Shown: positions 16,214 through 24,095 of the stretch, in pieces
Layout: each line of letters opens with the position of its first letter
Numbering within the stretch: the stretch's first letter is position 1
From: Candidatus Bathyarchaeota archaeon
GTDB lineage: Archaea > Thermoproteota > Bathyarchaeia > 40CM-2-53-6
DNA: 44,688 nt
Direction: 5' to 3'
Assembly (NCBI GenBank): GCA_005884195.1
Contig: VBBP01000056.1
Location: 1 to 44,688, forward strand
The notes under the pieces: generated by a model
Databases searched by the model: none
What the model was told of the DNA's origin: nothing
What the model saw: only the letters and a program-made list of their open reading frames with translations
Translations under genes and position numbers: made by a program

Positions 16214-17014
16214 ATGCAGATTCGCAAGAACAGATTCGAGACGAGGATGATTACACTTACCGCGTCTCTTACTGCACTCTATGTGATTCCAAGAACTATC
16301 ATTCTTGATCGACTTATCGGGATAAACGGTGCTATTACGTTCAGTGGGATCATAACGCCGGTTCTGGGCGTCTTCCTCGCTCCATCCTACGGCATATTCG
16401 CCGTGTTTCTGGGGACCATGATTGCCGCTATCATTCCAGGTTCAGCTGGGACCCTGAAATTCGGTGGACTCGATTTTCTCGGTGGAGCACTGAACGTGGC
16501 GCTCATCAGCTTTCTCGTGCGCGGTAGACGGACGGAAGCGACCTTCATCTACCTAGCTTCCTTGGGTCTCTTCGTTATCAATCCAAACACTGAGATTTTC
16601 GTTGGCAGTAACTTTCCGAGTCTGCCGATTCCTTTCCAGTGGTTTAGTCTCCCCAGTCCGCCTATTCCATATCTCTGGCTCCACCTCGTCGCGCTCGCGT
16701 TGTTGGTGTCTCCTCTAACCCGAAACCTAGGGGACCGGTTCAGTTTCGGATCGCGTAGAGACTTGGCCAAAGCGGTGCTGGTAGTTGCGTTCATCGGGAC
16801 GATGATCGAACATGCCACCGGAGGGCTTCTCTTCGCTAGTCTCTTTGGAAGCGTCGCTTTGCGTTCTTGGCCGTTCATCTTCCTCGTCTATCCAATCGAA
16901 CGAGCGGTCCTCGTGTCGGGAGCCGTAGTAGTTTGCACGCCGTTGTTGCTTGCGAGCCGAGATCTGATCGCGAGATTTCGCTCGCAGGAAGCTTCGCGAG
17001 TCACGCGCAATTAG
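16214..17014 (+). CDS. ECF-transporter S-component-like membrane protein
   Basis: 266 residues with about seven hydrophobic segments. The N-terminal half (TLTASLTALYVIPRTIIL, SGIITPVLGVFLAPSYGI, GGLDFLGGALNVALISFLV) has the look of substrate-binding S components of energy-coupling-factor transporters, followed by extra C-terminal helices. The substrate is unknown. Its place directly behind larC (19 bases) suggests nickel, a cofactor precursor or another linked substrate, but that is inference. No EcfA or EcfT is nearby, so it would need a shared energising module. Confidence 0.6.
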   Translation: MQIRKNRFETRMITLTASLTALYVIPRTIILDRLIGINGAITFSGIITPVLGVFLAPSYGIFAVFLGTMIAAIIPGSAGTLKFGGLDFLGGALNVALISFLVRGRRTEATFIYLASLGLFVINPNTEIFVGSNFPSLPIPFQWFSLPSPPIPYLWLHLVALALLVSPLTRNLGDRFSFGSRRDLAKAVLVVAFIGTMIEHATGGLLFASLFGSVALRSWPFIFLVYPIERAVLVSGAVVVCTPLLLASRDLIARFRSQEASRVTRN

Positions 17015-17018
17015 CCAA

Positions 17019-17381
17019 TTAGGACGCCAAGACTTCTCGCTTGGGTTCTCGTCTACCTGTTCTTCTATGAGTTCTCGTGGAAGATGCTCTAGCTGTTTTT
17101 CGGGAGTTGGCCTTCTGCGATCGCATAGCTTCCTGCTTGACTAGCTCAGAGAACCTGTCCGCTCCCGTTGCGATGGAAGCCAGGGCGAGACTTGTGGTTT
17201 TGGCGGCGACGGTTCCGAATGCTGCTGCCAGTTTTAGTCCTGAGGCGAATGCGGCGAGGGCGAGGTCTTCAGCTGCCTTGATGGAGTCTTTGGACGGCGA
17301 GATTTCATGGTTGCCCTGAGAATCGCTATTTGATCTTACCAGTGTTCTTGGTGCGACCTTGCGAGACTTTCTCGGGGCCAA
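17019..17381 (-). CDS. Alanine-rich basic protein, unknown
   Basis: 120 residues from a TTG start. A long central helix (residues about 30-90) is rich in alanine and has a repeating hydrophobic face (DLALAAFASGLKLAAAFG and onward). Both ends are rich in R, K, S and T. It resembles no known domain; a nucleic-acid or polyphosphate-binding role would fit the composition only. An A/T box CTTAAATAAG on the minus strand (about 17418-17427) lies some 40 bases before the start. It converges on the ECF-like gene with a four-base gap. Confidence 0.5.
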   Translation of the reverse strand: MAPRKSRKVAPRTLVRSNSDSQGNHEISPSKDSIKAAEDLALAAFASGLKLAAAFGTVAAKTTSLALASIATGADRFSELVKQEAMRSQKANSRKTARASSTRTHRRTGRREPKREVLAS

Positions 17382-17434
17382 CAGATGGTCGCAGGGTTAT
17401 TTGATTTCTATTCTTATTTAAGATGCCGGGGAGA

Positions 17435-17590
17435 CTATTCTGGTTTCGGCTTGTCCTCCTTTTCCCATCTCGAGAACAAGTGGGATAATCGGTAAGCCTT
17501 CGGGTGGACTTGTCGGTTGTGTTCGTCCCGCTCCTGAGCGGAGTTGAAGGTCTCGCCACACAGACGGCACTTGAATTTCTTCTCTGTCAA
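17435..17590 (-). CDS. 51-residue C2H2 zinc-finger protein
   Basis: A short frame from TTG at 17590 to TAG at 17435 codes for one classic C2H2 finger: C8-x2-C11-x12-H24-x4-H29, with the usual F between (CRLCGETFNSAQERDEHNRQ). A charged tail (SRWEKEDKPKPE) follows. Single-finger proteins of this size are common in archaea and usually bind nucleic acid. The finger spacing is too regular to be chance. It is encoded upstream of the alanine-rich gene in the same direction, 53 bases away. Confidence 0.75.
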   Translation of the reverse strand: MTEKKFKCRLCGETFNSAQERDEHNRQVHPKAYRLSHLFSRWEKEDKPKPE

Positions 17591-17773
17591 GACACTTTCT
17601 CGCGTGTATCCTCTCCGATTCTTAAGAGTTCTGAGTTCCCGTTCTATATGGAGATCGGATTCGGCGCGATAACTGTGGATAGAGGGAGTTGGAAGACGAG
17701 TACCGTCTATCCGAGTCGTGGGTTGCAGATCAGAAATGAATTCCCCGAACGGCTACTGCGGGCTGTGTAAGAA

Positions 17774-18352
17774 ATGGCCTCAGATACCAAAAATAGACAG
17801 ACGTGGGATGAACAAGAAGATTCCGCAAGAAACGTTACCCGGCCAAACCAGCTAAAACTGTCAAGAGTCTTCCGGTTCGACGACCCGCAAACAGGAGCTC
17901 CACAAATCTCAGACTTTCCAGATTCTAACCCTTCAGGAGATACTCCTCTGGAGATCCGGATGAAGCACTTTACGGAGATCGAGAACTTCACTTTTCTCGC
18001 GCATGTTCTCGGACATGAGCTTGGGGGAACGACTCCGAGGCCGATTCGGACGGTAACGGATCTGCAGGTTCCTGATGAGGAGTTTCAGAACTTCGTCAAC
18101 CAAGCCAAGACAGCCAATGTGACGGACGAGGAACTGGCGGACTCAGTGCTCGACGTAGGAATTAACTGGGAGCACTTTGTTGCTTCAACCGATAACGAGC
18201 TTCTCCCCGATCATCCACTGAAGATATCTGATGTTCTAATGCAGGAGAAGATTGACTCCCTCGACGTCATCACAGAGGCATTTGTTAGGGAGATCAACCT
18301 ACGCAGCATCGAGAAGCAAACGGGAACTAAGCCTAGGAAGAGCCACGAATAA
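17774..18352 (+). CDS. Acidic hypothetical protein
   Basis: 192 residues from an ATG. The first 50 residues are polar and probably disordered. The remainder looks alpha-helical and acidic, with HFTEIENFTFLAHVLGHELG, VPDEEFQNFVNQAKTANVTD and a C-terminal helix SLDVITEAFVREINLRSIEK. The HVLGHELG stretch is not a metallopeptidase HExxH motif. No family is recognised. A possible TATA box (TTCTATATGG, 17642-17651) lies some distance upstream. Confidence 0.55.
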   Translation: MASDTKNRQTWDEQEDSARNVTRPNQLKLSRVFRFDDPQTGAPQISDFPDSNPSGDTPLEIRMKHFTEIENFTFLAHVLGHELGGTTPRPIRTVTDLQVPDEEFQNFVNQAKTANVTDEELADSVLDVGINWEHFVASTDNELLPDHPLKISDVLMQEKIDSLDVITEAFVREINLRSIEKQTGTKPRKSHE

Positions 18353-18582
18353 CACGGGATTCCAGGTAGAATAGTCTGGATCCCTATCCTCTTCATTCTC
18401 TGTCTGGAAACGCTACTATCTGCTGACACGTGTCTTATCGTGTGAAGCGGGCAGAAGGCGGAATAGGGGATCTGCTCCTGAGGGCGGAGGGTTGAGATGG
18501 AGCTGGATCGCGCCGACTTGGTCTGTGTTTCATGGTTCCGAGTGGAGTCTCGCGTGGCCTCGGCTGGACTTCCCATTTTGGA

Positions 18583-18595
18583 TTAAAACTAAATA
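18583..18595 (+). promoter_or_regulatory. TATA-like box for the metallopeptidase gene
   Basis: TTAAAACTAAATA lies some 50-60 bases before the TTG at 18645. A second weaker A/T stretch, AAAGATAAACA, lies nearer, at 18614-18624. The rest of the 292-base gap shows no gene. Confidence 0.4.
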
Positions 18596-18644
18596 GTCGA
18601 GCGCTTAGTCGAGAAAGATAAACACGGGGATTGATGGATAAGAA

Positions 18645-20312
18645 TTGGCTATACCGAAACCTGCATCATCTGTTGAATCGGAAATCTTTGAGCTGTTCAA
18701 GGAGTTCGATCCGTCTGGAGCCTACATCAATGGGCTCAACGAGTATGTCGGTAAAATGTTCATTCCTTCGAAGAGGAATCTTGAGAAGTTTTCGCGACGT
18801 GTTGACGAGCTTCGGCTGAAGGCTGAGAACAAGTCCCAGCTCAAGGTCCTGGAGTCGGCCGCCGCATGGGCGGGTCTTGTTGAGCCTCATATGGTCCCCG
18901 AGTCAGTGTTGAACGCGTATTTTGGCTACATGATCAAAGAAGGCATCATCGACAGCCACATGAAGGCGCTGACCAGGAACGGGATCAAGGCTCTAGAGAC
19001 AGCAACGGTTGAGTCGGCGGGTAGAAACTGGCCTACAGGACTTCGTTTGCTCACGTTGATACGTTGCGATGGTCTTCAGGAGATAATCAGAACTATCAAG
19101 AAAGAAACTTCGGATAACCAGTTGAAGGGGGGGCTGGATGATCTTTCTCAGGTGACTAGGAAGTATGCTTCGATTTTCCGGGTGAAGGGTTTCAAGAACC
19201 AGGGTTTTGACGAGGTCTACCGGATCATCAAAAGAGAGGGCGCGGATCTCGGCCGGAAAGAGATCTATGCTCAAGCCCTGCAGCGTCTCTGGGACTATTC
19301 AGAGACGCCGGGCGAGCTTGAAGAGAAGGGTCTCAAGTATCTAGATCGAGAATTGCCGAAGTTCCAGCGGATGACGGCTCGGCTGGCGAAGAAGTATGGT
19401 GTTTCTGCGAATGCGGAGAAAGTGTCCCAGGCGATCAAGGCCAAGAGAGCGGTCAAGGTTAACGAGATCATACCGTACCTCGCACAGCTTCGAAGACTTG
19501 TCGTCAAGGTTGCGAACAAGAGTATTGTCAAAGTGAATCCGCATTATGATGCGAAGGTGATCGAGACACCGTCTTATCTGACCGCAATATTTCCGAGCGG
19601 CGGCGCATTCTTCTTCGACACTCTGACGAATAAGCCGCAGCAGTTGTTCATCTGTACGACGGACCCGCGTCGCGATCCTAGCACGGCGCCCGGTGAGCTA
19701 CTCAATCTACTGGTTCATGAGGAGTATGGGCACTGTGTTCACGCGTCCAACTCATCATTTGCTTATGGAGCGAAGCCGTCGCTGGTGGACATGATGTGGT
19801 CGCCGCTCGGAGGGGCCATTTCTGAAGGTATATCGTTCCAGCGAGAGATTGAGTTTCAGGATGTAATGGACAAGATGAAGACGAGAAAGGGCTTGAGTTC
19901 GGATGAGAAGGCCTTGGTGAACTTCTACGAGAAGCACGGTGGATTCGATAATATTGCGGAGGAGTACGAGTTCTATACCTGGATGTGGCGTATCGTACGG
20001 TTTCTCCGGATCATCGGTGATTCGAGGATTAACTCTGGGAAACAGGATCTTGTGGATTTCATAGAATGGGCGAGTAAGAAGACGGGCTTGTCAAAGAGCA
20101 TGGTCTACCACCAGCTCTTCCCAGCCCACCAGGGAAACGGGCCAGGATACGCGTCCACATACGCCATAGTAGGCGAGAGCATACGAGAGATACAGAATAA
20201 GGCTGTGAGGAACGGGAAGAAGCTGCTGGACTTCAACACGTACGCGTGCAGCATGGGCTTTCCAGCAAGAACAATATTCGAGGAAAAACTCCGAGCGTTC
20301 GCTGCGAAATAA
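18645..20312 (+). CDS. DUF885-like metallopeptidase
   Basis: 555 residues (TTG start), mostly helical. The likely zinc site is H358-E-E-Y-G-H363-C-V-H366, followed 28 residues later by SEGISFQRE with E394. DUF885 enzymes carry HExxPGHH and a downstream E-G-W; here the motif is one residue shorter (HEEY-GH). The C-terminal YAIVGESIREIQNKA followed by LLDFNTYACSMGFP matches the end of that family. It should be a soluble zinc peptidase, with no signal peptide. An alternative family (M3/M32-like) is less likely because their HExxH spacing differs. Confidence 0.65.
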   Translation: MAIPKPASSVESEIFELFKEFDPSGAYINGLNEYVGKMFIPSKRNLEKFSRRVDELRLKAENKSQLKVLESAAAWAGLVEPHMVPESVLNAYFGYMIKEGIIDSHMKALTRNGIKALETATVESAGRNWPTGLRLLTLIRCDGLQEIIRTIKKETSDNQLKGGLDDLSQVTRKYASIFRVKGFKNQGFDEVYRIIKREGADLGRKEIYAQALQRLWDYSETPGELEEKGLKYLDRELPKFQRMTARLAKKYGVSANAEKVSQAIKAKRAVKVNEIIPYLAQLRRLVVKVANKSIVKVNPHYDAKVIETPSYLTAIFPSGGAFFFDTLTNKPQQLFICTTDPRRDPSTAPGELLNLLVHEEYGHCVHASNSSFAYGAKPSLVDMMWSPLGGAISEGISFQREIEFQDVMDKMKTRKGLSSDEKALVNFYEKHGGFDNIAEEYEFYTWMWRIVRFLRIIGDSRINSGKQDLVDFIEWASKKTGLSKSMVYHQLFPAHQGNGPGYASTYAIVGESIREIQNKAVRNGKKLLDFNTYACSMGFPARTIFEEKLRAFAAK

Positions 20313-20321
20313 GAGGCAGCA

Positions 20322-20600
20322 CGTTCGCGTGACCCAAGTCAGCTTACTTTCGGTGGCCAGTCCGGACCACTCAGATATGCGGCACGAGGGTCGACCGCTA
20401 AGACCCCCTATTCTTCCTGGAACATTTCCTGTTTGGTAGTGATAATGGGCGAGACAGGCGATTCAGGGCACGGTCTGGGCTTTGGTGAGACAGTGAAACT
20501 ACGGGGTCTACCGCCCCTTTTGGGAACGTTTTGCAGGGTGCCATCGGGGCGACCTACAAGATTCGAGATTAGAGCTGATACTAGGCGATTTGGTAAGATA
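20322..20600 (+). repeat. Dispersed intergenic repeat, copy B
   Basis: The left block 20395-20484 is nearly the same as in copy A, and the right block 20564-20594 (GATTAGAGCTGATACTAGGC, then GATTT) completes the roughly 200-base unit. Sequence before the left block (20322-20394) also matches copy C. It occupies most of the 472-base gap after the metallopeptidase gene. The rest of the gap shows no gene. Confidence 0.7.
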
Positions 20601-20784
20601 TCCTTGTGCAAACGGAGTGTGAGCGGGGAAGAGGCGTAACTATGTCTATTAGTTACATACTGCTCGGAATAGCAAGATGCAGGTATCAGCAGCGCCCTTC
20701 CCTGTCTCCTGGTCGACCAGCATGCAAAAGGATCGGGGCGAATACCGAGACGCGCTTCAGGCGGACCGCTGACCTTCGAGAAGT

Positions 20785-23670
20785 TTGGTGCCGTGCGAAG
20801 TGGCCTCTAGGGCAGGTATAAGGTTCGAGCGGAAGAAGATATCGAGAAACGCAATCGCGATCATACTCTTAATCGCTACAGTCACGCCGGCCGCGTTTCA
20901 CTCAGTCAGAGCCCAGAGTCTTACAACCAGCTTCACATACACACCGATCCAACCGGCTCGAACTGAAACCATCACCTTCACCGCAACCTCATCAGGCAAC
21001 CCACCTTTTTCCTTCTCATGGAATTTCGGAGATGGCTCCACTGCAAGCGGTACGACTGTCGCCCATGCCTACGCTTCCGGTGGCACCTACGAGGTCATGC
21101 TGGCAGTTACTGATTCCAGCCTGCAGACTGGCTTCCAAACACAGATCATTATCGTCACCAACTACCACGGATTTAGCTTCGGCATAGCAAGCGACATTGG
21201 CAATCTCAACGTCGGCTACGCGAACAGCGCTCACTACGCACCGCGCCAGAGCCTCTTACGTCTCGGCAACACCACCGGGCTCAGCTTTTTCATCGCTGAC
21301 GGCTGGCTTGCGGACGGGTATTACTATCGAAACGAGGCCGCATGGTGCGGCGAGTTCAAAGCTCACTACAACAACATTGTCCTCGTTGACGGAGAAACAG
21401 ACGGAGGCTGGACAAGCGCGGCCTTCGACGACATTGTCTACGATGTTGCCAACAACGGCGTGTACGATAATTCTGGGTCGGGCCCGGACAACATTCTGTT
21501 CAACGGATGGGGCGGAGTCAGCAAGGTGCCAGGCCCGGTCGACGGAAGCCCAGTCTCCTCCGACAGTCACCTCGTGTACTGGGACGCGAACGGTAACGGC
21601 CAACGGGACCCTGGCGAGTCCCTCGTCTTCGACGAATCTGGGACAGGTAGGATGAAGATCCAGGATCCAGTAATGGTGGGGCCAATACCTCCCGTCGGTA
21701 CCCATCTCTCCTCAGATCCCAGAGTCAAGTATTTCCAGCGCGATACCCAGTCGTTCTACTCTAGGCCCGAGAGCAACAACGACTTCGAACAATTCGTCTC
21801 TAGCTGCGGCTTCCCCGCTTCCCTGGGAACGTGGCAAGGGAGCGGTATCAGTTGCAGTAACGCTCTTCCCGGCCAGCCAGACTACAGCTTCCCCAGCTGC
21901 TACGGACGAGAGTACTACTTCGATGTCGGGTATCCTACTCCTGAGCTGCGCATCATCGTCATCAGCCCAAGTATCCAGAACGTCACCGGCCATATGACAG
22001 GCTTCGGTACAGACATCTGGACTTACGCCAAGAACGATGCGCATTACAACTGGGTCAACCAGACGATACAAGCAGCTAGTTTGGCCGGCATTTCGCAGAC
22101 AATGGTTGTCAGCTTCGACCAGTGTCTGGGTACGAGAGTCGAAGAATGTGGCCAGGGCTACCGGCATTCAGGACCCTACGATTCTAGCGGGACGAAATAT
22201 GAGGCCGATTTGTCCTCCATGCTAATTGATGATCTTGGCCCTCAGGGCTCCAGGCTGACATATTTGGCCCAGGGCGAAGACATTGGGTACACTCGGTTCT
22301 ATCCTTTAGCGACTCACCCCGGCCCGGCTTTCACCAGCGATGGGCTGGGCTGCGCGTGGGACAGCGCGTCGGGCAACCATGGTTTTCCGCTCACAAGCTA
22401 CTTCTACAACACCGGCGACATCTTTCCCACCTACGACCCTGCTTGTTTTGCAAACCCGCGGACCGCGGGACAGCCCTACGCTCCCTGGCCCGGGCTTGCA
22501 GGCCAAGGGGTCTCTCCGATAATCTCTGCTGCCTTCGGCGCCGCCATGTACACGACCCTGAACCCGGGAGAGATCCTGGTGAAGGATATGAATGGTACTG
22601 GAAAGTATGTTTTTGGAGATCCCTACATCGGGGGGACTGAGCCGGTCCCGGGAACTGTCTTGACTGGTGGTCAAGGGACGAACAGTCATATTGGATTCAT
22701 AGATACCAACCGCGATGGCCAGTGGGAGCCTGGGGAGACGCTTTTCCTTGATGCGAATGGCAGTGGCGGTTGTACTTCGTCGATCGCGTGCAATGGCAAG
22801 TATGACCCGGGTGAGACCGTGTTCGCGGGTCCGGTTCCTAATACGCAACAGCCCGCCGCGTTCAACGACTCGGACGTGAAGCTTCTCGACACTAACGGCA
22901 ATGGTGGATGGGACCAACTTCGCGGGAGCCCACACAATGTTCTAGAAGCGCCTTACGTGGCCACTTCGATGGGCTCGAACACCCTGTGCAATAACGTTGC
23001 CTACTCGTCTACGTGCCCGGGTCACGGCTGGGTCAGCTTCACCTTCAACCCAGGCGGGAACCAGACGAACATCGACACGAACTTCTGCATCGATGGTGAA
23101 AACCCGACAGTTAATCAGGCTAGCTGTATTAGTCCCCATGTCTTCAAGGACAAGTACGTAGTTGTCTCCTCGGCCCAGCCCATCCAGAAAGGGTTCTCGG
23201 TATCAGCTTCGTTCAATGGTGTTCACGCGACTATGTCCGCGTACCTCGGCGCCGATCCCTCGATACCGCCTGTGGCCTGGATTACTGCCACCAACACTAG
23301 CACAGCTCAGGTCTTTGTTGCTCACAGCGCCACTTATCTGAATGTGGTCCAGACGACCAATGGCTTCCGGTTCGTCTACCAGTTTAACACCACGACGTCT
23401 ACGAACCCTGCTCAGCCCTGGCTTGGTTTCGCCTGCGAATACTCCGTGGGGGTCTCTATCAACACGTGTTTGTTCGAGCGGACTCCCGACATTGTTCATC
23501 TCGGGGTCGTGAACATCCTTGACTTCGCACAGTTGGCTTACTCTTTCGACTCCCGTCCGGGTCAGCTGACATGGAATCCGAGTTGCGATCTTGACGATGA
23601 CGGACGTGTCACTATCCTCGATACCGCGTATGCCGCGTTCTTCTTCGACAGCAAAGCGTTCACCGCATAG
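20785..23670 (+). CDS. Large secreted protein with PKD domain, EF-hand-like loops and dockerin-like C-terminus
   Basis: 961 residues from a TTG; GTG codons at 20788 and 20800 are alternatives. A signal peptide (NAIAIILLIATVTPAAFHSV, then AQS) ends near residue 45. A PKD domain follows (about 48-125, with FSFSWNFGDGSTASGT). The middle 600 residues begin SFGIASDIGNLNVGY and include many cysteines and several calcium-loop motifs (DANGNGQRDPGE, DTNRDGQWEPGE, DTNGNG). The last 60 residues hold two loops like type I dockerin (VNILDFAQLAY and DLDDDGRVTILD). It should act at the cell surface or outside. The middle may be a metallophosphoesterase-like or otherwise unknown domain. Confidence 0.7.
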   Translation: MVPCEVASRAGIRFERKKISRNAIAIILLIATVTPAAFHSVRAQSLTTSFTYTPIQPARTETITFTATSSGNPPFSFSWNFGDGSTASGTTVAHAYASGGTYEVMLAVTDSSLQTGFQTQIIIVTNYHGFSFGIASDIGNLNVGYANSAHYAPRQSLLRLGNTTGLSFFIADGWLADGYYYRNEAAWCGEFKAHYNNIVLVDGETDGGWTSAAFDDIVYDVANNGVYDNSGSGPDNILFNGWGGVSKVPGPVDGSPVSSDSHLVYWDANGNGQRDPGESLVFDESGTGRMKIQDPVMVGPIPPVGTHLSSDPRVKYFQRDTQSFYSRPESNNDFEQFVSSCGFPASLGTWQGSGISCSNALPGQPDYSFPSCYGREYYFDVGYPTPELRIIVISPSIQNVTGHMTGFGTDIWTYAKNDAHYNWVNQTIQAASLAGISQTMVVSFDQCLGTRVEECGQGYRHSGPYDSSGTKYEADLSSMLIDDLGPQGSRLTYLAQGEDIGYTRFYPLATHPGPAFTSDGLGCAWDSASGNHGFPLTSYFYNTGDIFPTYDPACFANPRTAGQPYAPWPGLAGQGVSPIISAAFGAAMYTTLNPGEILVKDMNGTGKYVFGDPYIGGTEPVPGTVLTGGQGTNSHIGFIDTNRDGQWEPGETLFLDANGSGGCTSSIACNGKYDPGETVFAGPVPNTQQPAAFNDSDVKLLDTNGNGGWDQLRGSPHNVLEAPYVATSMGSNTLCNNVAYSSTCPGHGWVSFTFNPGGNQTNIDTNFCIDGENPTVNQASCISPHVFKDKYVVVSSAQPIQKGFSVSASFNGVHATMSAYLGADPSIPPVAWITATNTSTAQVFVAHSATYLNVVQTTNGFRFVYQFNTTTSTNPAQPWLGFACEYSVGVSINTCLFERTPDIVHLGVVNILDFAQLAYSFDSRPGQLTWNPSCDLDDDGRVTILDTAYAAFFFDSKAFTA

Positions 23671-23737
23671 ATTCGAGAGAGAATCCCTCGGAAGCTGGAA
23701 GGGACTCCTCTACTCTCGCAGATGCTCCGCGGGAACC

Positions 23738-23800
23738 TCTCGTGCGTCGCGAGGTCGAATAGTTAGAGCCCACTATTTTTCAAAAATCATTTCGGACATC
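23738..23800 (+). repeat. Probable truncated dispersed repeat, copy E; rest of gap 23671-24010
   Basis: The stretch CGTCGCGAGGTCGAATAGTT followed by AGAGCCCACTATTTTT resembles the left block of copies A and C, but I cannot find the right block. The remaining gap holds an A/T stretch (TCTTTTTATTGC, 23888-23899) that may be a promoter element, and no gene. Confidence 0.35.
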
Positions 23801-24010
23801 AAATTTGGACAAGTGAGACTTGCTGAGAAGTCGGCCTAACGACGGATGTCTTGCATCAAGAGACTCCCAGGAATTCTATCTCTGGATATCTTTTTATTGC
23901 TTGGGGGTGGAATGGTTAAATGCGTCTCATGCACATTTGACAAGATCTCTTGAATGATACAAGCGTTAGCTTAACACGAATAGAATTACCAATTCTCTCC
24001 TTTATCGCAG

Positions 24011-24095
24011 ATGGCACGTCACGAACAATCGCATTCACATAGGAAAAATAGGAATTCTTCTGGCCGGCTTATTCCTCTCGGTTCTAGGCACAGCA
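24011..24095 (+). other. Probable 5' end of the phosphoesterase gene, split off by an extra A
   Basis: From ATG 24011 a frame reads MARHEQSHSHRK and then goes out of sense. The frame of the downstream gene, read upstream, gives IGILLAGLFLSVLGTAMVGG, a good signal-peptide core, but has no start codon. Removing one A from the five at 24044-24048 joins them into a normal signal peptide. The true gene therefore probably starts at 24011. Confidence 0.65.

Noticed and set aside
17736-17855. A 39-residue frame with a CxxC (YCGLCKKWPQ)
   Set aside because: It overlaps the 192-residue gene in another phase and has no promoter or ribosome site.
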